Assembly: GCA_017547805.1 (NCBI GenBank)
Contig: JAFYOR010000064.1
Span: forward strand, 88,578 to 148,177
Length of the DNA: 59,600 bases
Reading direction: 5' to 3'
From: Clostridia bacterium
Lineage (GTDB): Bacteria; Bacillota; Clostridia; Christensenellales; Aristaeellaceae
The translations under genes and the position numbers were made by a program. This document shows positions 25,540 to 33,258 of the stretch, piece by piece. Below the pieces are notes generated by a model. The model was not told where the DNA came from and made no database searches. It saw only the letters and a list, made by a program, of their open reading frames with translations. How positions within the stretch are numbered: position 1 is the first letter of the stretch; each line of letters starts with the position of its first letter.

Positions 25540-27348
25540 TTATTGCGTATTGATCACGCCAAAGCCGTAGACGATTTCGCCGGAGGTGTTGATCAGACCA
25601 CACATACTGTCCTTCTTTACGGCCGCAAGTCCTTCGCAAAAATATCCTGCGTCATCCCACAGGGGTTCGCTGATGATACACCCTTTCGAATCAATCCATC
25701 CGTATTTGTCGTCCTTCTCAACGAGTGCAAAACCATCTGAGAAGCTGTATGCAGAATCCCAAAGAAGTTCAATGACTACGCGCCCTGTTGTGTCGATAAA
25801 TCCGTATTTGTCGCCTTGCTTGACGAGTGCGAGCCCATCCGAAAAGTTGGAGGCATCATCCCATTGAGGTTCGCAGACCACGCGCCCTGTCGTATCGATA
25901 AATCCGTATTTATTGTCCTTCTTCACGCATGCAAATCCATTGGAGAAGCTATATGCATTATCCCACTGAGGTTGGATGATGACGCGCCCGGTCGCATCAA
26001 TGAATCCGTATTTGCCATCCTTCTTTACCAATGCAACGCCGTCTTCGAAATCATATGCATAATCCCATTGATTCGTGCTGATGAAATGACCAGAGGTGTC
26101 GATATAACCGTATTTTTCGTTTCTCTTTACTCTTGCAATTCCTTCAGAAAAGCTGTATACAGAATCCCATTGCGGCGTGCTGACGACGTTGCCTGATGCA
26201 TCGATGATTCCGTATTTGTTGCCTGTCTTTACCTCTGCAAAACCGTCTGAGAAGCTGTATGCATGATCCCACTGAGGTTCTATGACCAAGCGACCTGTTG
26301 TATCGATATAACCGTATTTTCCCTTTTTCTTCACAGCTGCAAGCCCTTCCGAGAAGGCGGATGCATCATCCCACTGAGGATTGACAACGATATTGCCTGC
26401 TGTATCGATATAACCGTATTTTCCGTCCTTCTTTACAAAAGCAAGCCCTTCTGAGAAGCTGGACACATCATCCCAGTACGGCTCAATGATGACGCGCCCC
26501 GTGGGATCCATATATCCACATTTCTCGTCCTTCATTACACAGATAACGTCATCCCCATAAAAAGCGACAGCACCATCCCAATCATACTCGCCGATAAAGC
26601 GCCCGGATGCGTCAAGCAGCGCATACTTTCTCTTGTCATCCTTGGTCAGTTCGATTAAGCTTTCGCCCTGCTTTAAGCGATATATCATGTGTGCGCCGCT
26701 CGCCCATCTTAACATCGGGATCTTCTGGAGCCGTTCGTCGCTGTCCATAAACAAGGGGATGGTTTTGTAATACTCCTGCGCGATGTCCAGCGCATCGGCA
26801 TTTCCCTGTTCAAATTGCATTTCTGCCCGCCGCGCAGAATAATAGACGACGCGCATCGCGCTGTCCTTGTAGCTGCCAAGGAGGTTCAGCGTATGAATCG
26901 CTGCGTCGTATTCTCCGTTTTCCGCCGCCGCGCAGGCCTTGCAGTACATCATCAGGTTGGCGGAATCCTCATAAACGCCCAGCTTTTCAAAAGCTTCTGC
27001 CGCCTGCTGATACTGCCCGGCAAGCAGCGCGTCCTGCGCGCGGTGATAGGCAAACGGCTTGCTAAGCAGCACAAATGCGCCTGCTGCCGCGAGCAGCAGC
27101 ACCGTCAGCAGCGCAATCAGGGCGATCAGGATGCCTTTTGAGCGCTTCTTCTTTTTCTTTCTTTTGCCTTTCAGCTGCGTGCGCTGCGGCAGCGGCTGCG
27201 CCGCTTTTTCCTGCCGGCGCTCCGCTGCCTGCAGGGGTTCGCGCTTTGCCGCCTGTACGGCGCTTTCGGCCTCCGGGGGCTGCGCGGACGCCTCCGGAAT
27301 AGGCGTGTCTATGACCTGACGGCGTCTTCTTCTGGGTTGTTCGCTCAT
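25540..27348 (-). CDS. Membrane-anchored WG-repeat protein with TPR-like region
   Basis: 602 residues. A basic, proline-rich cytoplasmic N-terminus (~1-70) is followed by one membrane helix (GILIALIALLTVLLLAAAGA, ~73-95), a TPR/helical region (AQDALLAGQYQQAAEAFEKL and two related units), then about ten WG repeats of ~34 residues with the core KYGYID-T-G-x-V-x-x-PQWD and FSEGLA-x-VKK. The repeats are well conserved and probably form an elongated beta surface outside the cell. AAAGGA at 8-nt spacing favours the ATG at 27348 over 27357. It is likely a cell-surface binding protein; the partner is unknown. Confidence 0.9.
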   Translation of the reverse strand: MSEQPRRRRRQVIDTPIPEASAQPPEAESAVQAAKREPLQAAERRQEKAAQPLPQRTQLKGKRKKKKKRSKGILIALIALLTVLLLAAAGAFVLLSKPFAYHRAQDALLAGQYQQAAEAFEKLGVYEDSANLMMYCKACAAAENGEYDAAIHTLNLLGSYKDSAMRVVYYSARRAEMQFEQGNADALDIAQEYYKTIPLFMDSDERLQKIPMLRWASGAHMIYRLKQGESLIELTKDDKRKYALLDASGRFIGEYDWDGAVAFYGDDVICVMKDEKCGYMDPTGRVIIEPYWDDVSSFSEGLAFVKKDGKYGYIDTAGNIVVNPQWDDASAFSEGLAAVKKKGKYGYIDTTGRLVIEPQWDHAYSFSDGFAEVKTGNKYGIIDASGNVVSTPQWDSVYSFSEGIARVKRNEKYGYIDTSGHFISTNQWDYAYDFEDGVALVKKDGKYGFIDATGRVIIQPQWDNAYSFSNGFACVKKDNKYGFIDTTGRVVCEPQWDDASNFSDGLALVKQGDKYGFIDTTGRVVIELLWDSAYSFSDGFALVEKDDKYGWIDSKGCIISEPLWDDAGYFCEGLAAVKKDSMCGLINTSGEIVYGFGVINTQ

Positions 27349-27397
27349 ATGCTGCATCCTTTCATGAGGAATTCAAACGATCTGATACGTTGTCTTC

Positions 27398-27426
27398 ATT
27401 ATACTCTGGCGCAGAGGATCTTTCAA
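27398..27426 (-). promoter_or_regulatory. Promoter of WG-repeat gene
   Basis: On the minus strand TTGAAA (27426-27421), 17-bp spacer, TATAAT (27403-27398). Confidence 0.8.
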
Positions 27427-27514
27427 CCGTCTGTCCGCAATGGGGAGCGGGCAGTAAATGGGCGTGGGTTTGCGCGCATCCGGAACATAAAAAAGAAAAA
27501 GTTTCAAAAAAGTA

Positions 27515-27543
27515 TTGACAACTCATCTGACATCTGATAAAAT
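27515..27543 (+). promoter_or_regulatory. Promoter of tRNA-Arg copy 2
   Basis: TTGACA (27515-27520), 17-bp spacer, TAAAAT (27538-27543). The bases after the -10 (ATCTTCTG) resemble those of copy 1 (AGCTTCTG). Confidence 0.8.
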
Positions 27544-27566
27544 ATCTTCTGTTGAAAAACGAATAC

Positions 27567-27643
27567 GCACCCATAGCTCAGCTGGATAGAGCGTTTGACT
27601 ACGAATCAAAAGGCCACAGGTTCGAATCCTGTTGGGTGCACCA
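27567..27643 (+). tRNA. tRNA-Arg (anticodon ACG), copy 2
   Basis: Identical over all 77 nt to the gene at 24045, including encoded CCA. It has its own promoter and a terminator with the same stem, so the whole transcription unit appears duplicated. Confidence 0.98.
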
Positions 27644-27645
27644 CA

Positions 27646-27683
27646 AACCGCCGATGGCAAAAGCTGTCGGCGGTTGCTTTTTT
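27646..27683 (+). terminator. Terminator of tRNA-Arg copy 2
   Basis: AACCGCCGA (27646-27654) pairs with TCGGCGGTT (27667-27675), followed by GCTTTTTT. Confidence 0.88.
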
Positions 27684-27730
27684 CCCCGGCTTCGGCCGGC
27701 TTTTTTTATTCTTTGGATCACAGCAGCCGA

Positions 27731-28108
27731 TCACGCCCTGTGCTTCCTGACCCACTCAAGCAGCGCGTCATACTTCATTGCGCCGCTGGCCACGCCCAAG
27801 CCTGCCTCAATGACGTCCTCGTTGGTGCAGGTCATGCGGATGCCGTTGACCTCAAGGAAGGTGAGCATCACGAACATGCCGATGCGCTTGTTGCCGTCGA
27901 CAAAGGCGTGGTTGCTGATGAGCGAAAAGCCCAGCCGCGCGCCCTTCTCTTCCAGAGAGGGATAGAGCTCTGTGCCGCCGAAGGTGGCGTAGGCGCCCTC
28001 CAGCGCGCTGTCAAGCAGCGCAAAATCGCGCAGGTGATCGGCGCCGCCCGTTTCACGGATCAGCAGCTGATGAAGCAGCAGCACCTTTTTTTCGGAAAAT
28101 CTGATCAT
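27731..28108 (-). CDS. doc: Doc toxin (death-on-curing, Fic fold)
   Basis: 125 residues. The Fic-type active motif HAFVDGNKRIG begins at His67, matching Doc, which phosphorylates elongation factor Tu and stops translation. The N-terminus (ETGGADHLRDFALLDSAL) is the conserved Doc region that binds the antitoxin tail. It overlaps the antitoxin gene by four bases, so translation is coupled. All catalytic residues are present, so the toxin looks functional. Confidence 0.93.
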   Translation of the reverse strand: MIRFSEKKVLLLHQLLIRETGGADHLRDFALLDSALEGAYATFGGTELYPSLEEKGARLGFSLISNHAFVDGNKRIGMFVMLTFLEVNGIRMTCTNEDVIEAGLGVASGAMKYDALLEWVRKHRA

Positions 28109-28347
28109 TTGGCCAACTCCTCAAACGCAGGACGGTATCTTTCCAGCACGCGCCGGGCGATCACGTCGATCTTTTCATCGTCCGTCATCTCAAAATGCGA
28201 CGTGCTTTCCATGTCGATGAGCAGATACTTGGGCCTGTTGTTGCGGAAGATCACTGCCTGACCGTTTGCCTCGGCGATGCGCGCCACGCGCGAAAAATTC
28301 TGGTTTGCTTCCGTGATGGAAACGATGTTGTTTGTGTTGATCATCAT
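28105..28347 (-). CDS. phd: Phd/YefM-family antitoxin
   Basis: 80 residues. The N-terminal Phd/YefM DNA-binding fold is visible (NIVSITEANQNFSRVARIAE, AVIFRNNRPKYLLIDME). The charged C-terminus (~50-80) would neutralise Doc. The start follows GGAGGGATGACGT. Phd proteins repress their own operon by binding palindromes upstream; a candidate site lies at 28403-28421. Confidence 0.92.
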   Translation of the reverse strand: MMINTNNIVSITEANQNFSRVARIAEANGQAVIFRNNRPKYLLIDMESTSHFEMTDDEKIDVIARRVLERYRPAFEELAK

Positions 28348-28366
28348 ACGTCATCCCTCCAAAGAA

Positions 28367-28421
28367 AGAATAACACGATACTAGGATGAATTCAACCTAT
28401 AAATACGAGGTATAATCGTAT
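28367..28421 (-). promoter_or_regulatory. phd-doc promoter with upstream inverted repeat
   Basis: On the minus strand TTGAAT (28395-28390), 17-bp spacer, TATTCT (28372-28367). Just upstream ATACGA (28403-28408) and TCGTAT (28416-28421) form an inverted repeat with a 7-bp spacer, a likely Phd operator. Confidence 0.6.
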
Positions 28422-28506
28422 CTTGGCTATGCGCGGCAACGGCGCGCCGCTACGGAGAAGGGTTTATATTCTCTTTGTTTCGTAATTGAATTCCCGTGCG
28501 AACGTC

Positions 28507-28535
28507 TTGCTATTTTGCAGCGGCTTTGATATTCT
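28507..28535 (+). promoter_or_regulatory. Possible promoter of GH35 gene
   Basis: TTGCTA (28507-28512), 17-bp spacer, TATTCT (28530-28535), 32 nt before the start. The boxes are weaker than others in the window. Confidence 0.5.
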
Positions 28536-28566
28536 TTTGGCATGATGATTTCATAGGAGGCATTCC

Positions 28567-30315
28567 ATGGGTACGTTTGAAATCCGCGATGATTTTTACC
28601 TGAACGGGGAAAAGATCAAGATCATCTCCGGTTCGATCCATTATTTCCGCGTTGTGCCGGAGTATTGGCGCGACAGGCTACTCAAGCTCAAGGCGATGGG
28701 CTGCAACACGGTGGAAACCTACATTGCGTGGAACGTGCATGAGCGCCGCAAGGGCGAGTTTGATTTTTCCGGCATCTGCGACGTCGAGCGCTTTGTCGCC
28801 ATGGCGCAGGAGCTGGGGCTGTATGTGATCCTGCGTCCTGCGCCGTATATCTGCGCGGAGTGGGAGTTCGGCGGTCTGCCGGCGTGGCTGCTCAAGGAGG
28901 ATGGTATCCGTCTGCGCTGCAGCGACCCGCGCTACATGGCGCATGTCCTTTCTTACTACGATGAACTGATTCCGCGCCTTGCGCCGCTGCAGATCACCAG
29001 AGGCGGCCCGGTCATCATGATGCAGGTGGAAAACGAGTACGGCTCCTACTGCGAGGACAAGGTGTATCTGGCGCAGCTGCGCGATGCGCTGATTGCCCGC
29101 GGCATCGAGATCCCGCTCGTCACCTCCGACGGCCCGTGGGGCGATATGCTTTGCTGCGGCGAAATCGACGGCGTGTTCCGCACCGGCAACTTCGGCTCCA
29201 AGGCGGAGGAGCACTTCGCCAAGATGGACACGCTGGGCATCAATCCGAAGATGTGCATGGAGTTCTGGTGCGGCTGGTTTGACCACTGGGGCTGCGGCAA
29301 GCACAGCACCACCTCCGCCGAGACGGCTGCGCACGAGTTTGACGAGATCCTCAAGCGCGGACATGCGAACATCTATATGTTCCACGGCGGCACGAACTTC
29401 GGCTTCATGAACGGCGCCAACGATTACGAGGCGCTTGCGCCGGACGTCACCAGCTATGACTACGATTCTCCGCTGACCGAGGATGGACGCACGACGGAGA
29501 AATACGAGCTGTTCAGGCAGGTCATCGCCAAGTATCGCGATCTCACGGCTGAAAAGATCGACATTCCCGAGATTCCGCGCCGCGCCTACGGCAAGGCGCA
29601 GCGCGTGGCCAGCGCGCCGCTGCTTGGGCTTGCCGCGGGAAAAGAACCCGTTTGCGCGCTGCATCCTATGAGCATGGAGCGGCTTGACCAGCATTACGGC
29701 TACACGCTCTACCGCACGAAGCTCGTCTACGAAACCTCGCTGGCGGCCATTCAGCTCATCGACGCGGGCGACCGTGCGCAGATCTTCCTTGACGGCAAGC
29801 ATCTGGTTACCCTGTACGACCGCGAGCTGCTGGGCGAATATGTCTTTGAGACGCCGGTTCCCGTCACCAAGGGCGCGACGCTGGAGATTCTCGTGGAAAA
29901 CATGGGCCGCGTCAACTACAGCTACAAACTGGAGCGTCAGCGCAAGGGCATCGACCATGCCGTCGTGATCAACCGCCATCTGCACCCCTGCTGGGAGATG
30001 GTGACGATGGACGAGGAGACGCTGCTTTCCTTTGCGCCGGCTGAGGGCGAGGCGCGCGAGGGCGAACCGTCCATTGGCAGCTATGTCTTTGATGTGGACG
30101 CTGCCGCCGATACGTTCCTTGAGCTGCCGGGCTTTGGCAAGGGCTTTGTCTTCATCAACGGCTTTGCGCTGGGTCGCTTCTGGGAGATCGGACCGCAGAA
30201 GCGCCTGTATATCCCTGCGCCGCTGCTGCGCGAGGGCAAGAACGACCTGCTCATCATCGAAACCGAGGGTAAGACGGGCGAGGTTGTCCTCTGCGACGAG
30301 CCGGAGCTGGGTTGA
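28567..30315 (+). CDS. Beta-galactosidase, glycoside hydrolase family 35
   Basis: 582 residues, a normal bacterial GH35 length. The TIM barrel opens with KIISGSIHYFRVVPEYWRDR. The acid/base is Glu157 in QVENEYGSY and the nucleophile Glu232 in CMEFWCGWFDHWG. A C-terminal beta domain ends with FVFINGFALGRFWEIGPQ. There is no signal peptide, so it acts in the cytosol on imported beta-galactosides. It is convergent with a GH42 gene, a pairing that suggests galactan- or lactose-type oligosaccharide use. It starts after TAGGAGG. Confidence 0.95.
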   Translation: MGTFEIRDDFYLNGEKIKIISGSIHYFRVVPEYWRDRLLKLKAMGCNTVETYIAWNVHERRKGEFDFSGICDVERFVAMAQELGLYVILRPAPYICAEWEFGGLPAWLLKEDGIRLRCSDPRYMAHVLSYYDELIPRLAPLQITRGGPVIMMQVENEYGSYCEDKVYLAQLRDALIARGIEIPLVTSDGPWGDMLCCGEIDGVFRTGNFGSKAEEHFAKMDTLGINPKMCMEFWCGWFDHWGCGKHSTTSAETAAHEFDEILKRGHANIYMFHGGTNFGFMNGANDYEALAPDVTSYDYDSPLTEDGRTTEKYELFRQVIAKYRDLTAEKIDIPEIPRRAYGKAQRVASAPLLGLAAGKEPVCALHPMSMERLDQHYGYTLYRTKLVYETSLAAIQLIDAGDRAQIFLDGKHLVTLYDRELLGEYVFETPVPVTKGATLEILVENMGRVNYSYKLERQRKGIDHAVVINRHLHPCWEMVTMDEETLLSFAPAEGEAREGEPSIGSYVFDVDAAADTFLELPGFGKGFVFINGFALGRFWEIGPQKRLYIPAPLLREGKNDLLIIETEGKTGEVVLCDEPELG

Positions 30316-30334
30316 TCGATTGATGAATATACAG

Positions 30335-30371
30335 CAGCCTCCGTCAGAATTTTCTGACGGAGGCTGTTTTT
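30335..30371 (+). terminator. Terminator between GH35 and GH42 genes
   Basis: CAGCCTCCGTCAGAA pairs perfectly with TTCTGACGGAGGCTG across TT, followed by TTTTTG. It overlaps the space before the convergent GH42 stop. Confidence 0.93.
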
Positions 30372-30378
30372 GTTTATA

Positions 30379-32439
30379 TCAGCTGCCGGAGCGCACTTCC
30401 AGCACCTTGACCCCGTAAGGCCTGAGCGTCACGCTGCCGCGCAGCGTTTTTTCTTCCAGCACGTCGTGCATCTCTTCGTGCAGGGTGATCTCCATGTCCT
30501 TTTCCTGATAGTTGAGCACGAAGAGCCAGCGCCTGCCGTCCTTTTCGCGGGGGACGATTTCCACGTCCTCCGGCACGGTGATTTGATCCGCAAACGGCGC
30601 GGTGAGGCCGAGAGTATCAAGAATCATCCGCGTGTTTTCCGCGCAGAAGGCGCTGCCCAGATGCAGCGCGCGGCCGCTGCCCACGGTCTGCTCAACGAGC
30701 GCGCCGGCGCCGGCAAAGATGCCCGTTTCATACCGCGCGAGCACCTTTGCGCCTTCCCTTGCATCAAGCGCGTCGCAGAAGACGGGCATCGGCATCGTTT
30801 TGCCGTTCCAGCTGGCGACAGGCGTCTCTTCCGCCGGGCTGACAAAGGAAAAATCGCGCACATCGCTGCCGGTGAGCGATGAAAGCAGACCGGGCTGCGG
30901 CGTCATCACGCAGCGTCCGGATTCGTCCTTGTAACCGCTGCGGCAGCCGATGACCAGCGTGCCGCCGTCGCGGACATACGCATCCAGGGCGTCTGCATAC
31001 GCCTTGGTCATGATGACCGCGTGGGGCATGAAGAGCGCCTTGTATTTCTTCAGTTCCTGAAGGGAGATGCCCTCGTGCAGGTAGACGAAGTCCATCGGCG
31101 TGTGCGTGAGCTGGGCGGTTTCAAAGATCGCGTCTTCGCTCTGCTGCGTCACGCGGCGGTGGTACTGATCGATTTGAGCGTCAAACACATTGTCGTAATC
31201 CCGGACAACGGCAAAGGACGCGGGGTGTGACGCGCCGCACAGCGGCGTCAGCTTCTTCATAGCGTCGGTAAACGCCCGAAGCTCTGAAAGACGCCGGTTG
31301 TCCCGGTTGTCGTAGTCAAGCACGCCGTGCCAGTAAATCTCCGTGCCGAAGGTACAGGTGCGCCAGCGGAAGAAGGACACGAAGTCCGCGCCGTGCGCCG
31401 CGCTCTGCAGCGCCCACAGCAGCATCTGCCCCGGGCGCGGGGCGGGCATCTCCATCCGGCTGTACCAGCCGCCAGGGCCGCTCTGCTGCTCCATGACGCC
31501 AAAATGCGGGCAGATGGAACGCACCTCGGTCAGCTTCATGCTGCTCCATCGGTCGCGCAGGCGATCAAGCTGTCCTTCCCGCGCGAGCTCAAAGGCAAAG
31601 TCCGGGTAGGAATCGTAGGTGTACAGATCGAGGCTTTCGCGCGTCATTTTGTGGTTGTCCATGTGCGCGAACAGGCCGTTGGTCGTGATGAACATGCGCG
31701 GGGCGATGTGCGCGCGCAGGATGTCGGCCTGCAGCGCGCAGTAGGACAGCGCGCTGTGGGAGATGAAGCGCAGGTAATCCAGCTCAAGATGCGGATTGAT
31801 GCCCACATGCGCCACGGGACGCGGAACGAAGATTTCCTCCCAGTCGGTATACGTCTGGCTCCAGAAGACCGTGCCCCAGCTGGCGTTCAGCGCGTCAAGC
31901 GTGCCGTATTTGTTCCTGAGGAACACGCGGAAGGCCGCGCTGTCCGCTTCGGAATAGAACTCATCCGTCTCGCAGTTGAGCTCGTTGTCGATCTGCCAGC
32001 CGATAATCGCCGGATGCTGTCCGTAATGCATGGCAAGCTTTGTGACGATGATGCGCGTCTTTTCAAGGTAAATCGGGGAGTTGTAGTTATAGTGCTTTCT
32101 GCCGCCGTGGCGCAGGAGCACGCCGTCGCGCCGGGCGTTGAGCACCTCGGGGTATTTGCGCGTCAGCCATGCGGGCGGCGTGGCTGTCGGGGTGCCGAAG
32201 ATGACCTTCATGCCCTTCCTCTGGCACAGGGCGAGGAAGCGGTCGAAAAAGTCAAAGGAGAAGGCGCCCTCTGTTTTTTCGAAAATGCTCCACGCAAATT
32301 CCGCCACGCGCACGACGCTGACGCCCGCGCCGAGCATCCTGTCAAGATCGCTTTCCCACAGGCCTTCATCCCAATGCTCGGGATAATAGCAAACGCCGAC
32401 GGTCATGGAAGAAAAGAGGCGGCTGTCCGGATGGGTCAT
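30379..32439 (-). CDS. Beta-galactosidase, glycoside hydrolase family 42
   Basis: 686 residues, typical for GH42. VGVCYYPEHWDE opens the barrel. The acid/base is Glu153 in GWQIDNEL and the nucleophile Glu317 in HFGVMEQQSGPGGW. The trimerisation and C-terminal beta domains follow. There is no signal peptide, so it is cytosolic. The start MTHPDSRLF at 32439 is supported by GGAGGAAACGAT; sequence upstream in frame to 32478 is rejected. The enzyme hydrolyses short beta-galactosides and works alongside the convergent GH35 enzyme. Confidence 0.95.
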   Translation of the reverse strand: MTHPDSRLFSSMTVGVCYYPEHWDEGLWESDLDRMLGAGVSVVRVAEFAWSIFEKTEGAFSFDFFDRFLALCQRKGMKVIFGTPTATPPAWLTRKYPEVLNARRDGVLLRHGGRKHYNYNSPIYLEKTRIIVTKLAMHYGQHPAIIGWQIDNELNCETDEFYSEADSAAFRVFLRNKYGTLDALNASWGTVFWSQTYTDWEEIFVPRPVAHVGINPHLELDYLRFISHSALSYCALQADILRAHIAPRMFITTNGLFAHMDNHKMTRESLDLYTYDSYPDFAFELAREGQLDRLRDRWSSMKLTEVRSICPHFGVMEQQSGPGGWYSRMEMPAPRPGQMLLWALQSAAHGADFVSFFRWRTCTFGTEIYWHGVLDYDNRDNRRLSELRAFTDAMKKLTPLCGASHPASFAVVRDYDNVFDAQIDQYHRRVTQQSEDAIFETAQLTHTPMDFVYLHEGISLQELKKYKALFMPHAVIMTKAYADALDAYVRDGGTLVIGCRSGYKDESGRCVMTPQPGLLSSLTGSDVRDFSFVSPAEETPVASWNGKTMPMPVFCDALDAREGAKVLARYETGIFAGAGALVEQTVGSGRALHLGSAFCAENTRMILDTLGLTAPFADQITVPEDVEIVPREKDGRRWLFVLNYQEKDMEITLHEEMHDVLEEKTLRGSVTLRPYGVKVLEVRSGS

Positions 32440-32476
32440 ATCGTTTCCTCCTGCTGCTTGGCAAGCTGTTTTGATC

Positions 32477-32506
32477 ATTATACCGCGCGGCGGCGTCGGG
32501 GGTCAA
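32477..32506 (-). promoter_or_regulatory. Promoter of GH42 gene
   Basis: On the minus strand TTGACC (32506-32501), 18-bp spacer, TATAAT (32482-32477), 37 nt before the start. Confidence 0.75.
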
Positions 32507-32522
32507 TCGCCTGCGGGCATAC

Positions 32523-32554
32523 AAAAAAGCCCCGCATGCCAATGCATGCGGGGC
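32523..32554 (-). terminator. Terminator of small membrane protein operon
   Basis: On the minus strand GCCCCGCATGC-ATTG-GCATGCGGGGC followed by TTTTTTG. Confidence 0.92.
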
Positions 32555-32568
32555 GAAGCGGATGTTGC

Positions 32569-32790
32569 TCAGATTTTCTGCGTATCTTTTTCAAAGCGCG
32601 CGCCATAGCGCAGCAGAAAGCCGGCGATGAGCAGCGCGACGCACAGATACGGCGCAGTGAGCACGGCGATGAGCACGTAGAGCGCGGGCAGATCCGCGAT
32701 CTTCTCACTCGGGGAGGAGACGATCAGGCGCAGCGCGCACAGCTGGGAAAACGCATTGAGCAGGTTACGCTTGATGGCTTCAAAATCCAT
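32569..32790 (-). CDS. Small membrane protein, unknown
   Basis: 73 residues with one long or two short membrane segments (~35-64, LPALYVLIAVLTAPYLCVAL), a polar N-terminus and a charged tail. AAGGAGG lies 7 nt before the ATG. It is second of two small membrane genes, 12 nt after the first and just before a terminator. No family was recognised. Confidence 0.7.
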   Translation of the reverse strand: MDFEAIKRNLLNAFSQLCALRLIVSSPSEKIADLPALYVLIAVLTAPYLCVALLIAGFLLRYGARFEKDTQKI

Positions 32791-32802
32791 GGTGCCGCCT
32801 CC

Positions 32803-32994
32803 TTACGCCTTCACGGTTTTGACCGTCATGCCGAACGCCACGACCAGCACAGCGGTGATGACCAGCAGCGGAAGGCAGGCAAGCGCCATCACGACGGCCA
32901 GCCATGTCGGGAGCTTTGCAAACGTTCTGCCTCTTCCCTCGATGAGCAGGAAGCTGCCAAAGAGAAGTGCGATGATATCCTTAATCTTGTTCAT
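32803..32994 (-). CDS. Small membrane protein, unknown
   Basis: 63 residues. It has a short amphipathic start, then a basic turn (EGRGRTFAKL), then a membrane helix (TWLAVVMALACLPLLVITAV, ~29-55). It begins after AAAGGAACCGG. It is probably cotranscribed with the downstream 73-residue protein, and perhaps with the PadR/DUF4097 genes upstream on the same strand, although an R1 repeat intervenes. The basic-plus-hydrophobic layout recalls DUF4342-type partners but the match is weak. Confidence 0.65.
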   Translation of the reverse strand: MNKIKDIIALLFGSFLLIEGRGRTFAKLPTWLAVVMALACLPLLVITAVLVVAFGMTVKTVKA

Positions 32995-33057
32995 AATCCG
33001 GTTCCTTTCATGAAGACTGTCACAGTCTGGTGATCGTCACAGTTTATCAAATAACCC

Positions 33058-33258
33058 GCATCGAGCAGCCAATGGGATCGGTCGCGGCGGCGTGTACGGC
33101 GCGACCGCAGCGATTTTTCTGTAGGGAAATCCCATTTCCCGGAAGAAATAATCGTTTCCTTGCATTTTTCAGTTGTGCCCAGCGGGCGCGGCTGAAAAAT
33201 GTAGGGGGTGGTTGTGGCGGGGGAAAGATTCCCCCGTCCACCAGACTGTCACAGTCTG
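33058..33258 (+). repeat. R1 structured repeat, copy 2, with flanking 26-bp direct repeat
   Basis: About 201 bp similar to 23708-23924, with the same hairpin order: GGTCGCG/CGCGACC (33080/33100), GGGAAAT-CCC-ATTTCCC (33124-33140), CATTTTTCAG/CTGAAAAATG (33163/33192), GGGGGAA-AGA-TTCCCCC (33219-33235), palindromic end AGACTGTCACAGTCT (33243-33257). A 26-bp perfect direct repeat beginning AGACTGTCACAG occurs at 33014-33039 and 33243-33268, bracketing the element and including the last codons of the DUF4097 gene. The gap 32995-33248 holds nothing else. Confidence 0.82.

Noticed and set aside
28678-29985. 435-codon minus-strand frame opposite GH35
   Set aside because: Shadow of the GH35 gene, which has both catalytic glutamates.
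33047-33241. Similar minus-strand peptides in both R1 copies (…KNRCG-VHAAATD…)
   Set aside because: Similarity follows from nucleotide identity of the repeat; there are no ribosome sites, the frame differs at the ends, and changes preserve base pairing rather than protein.
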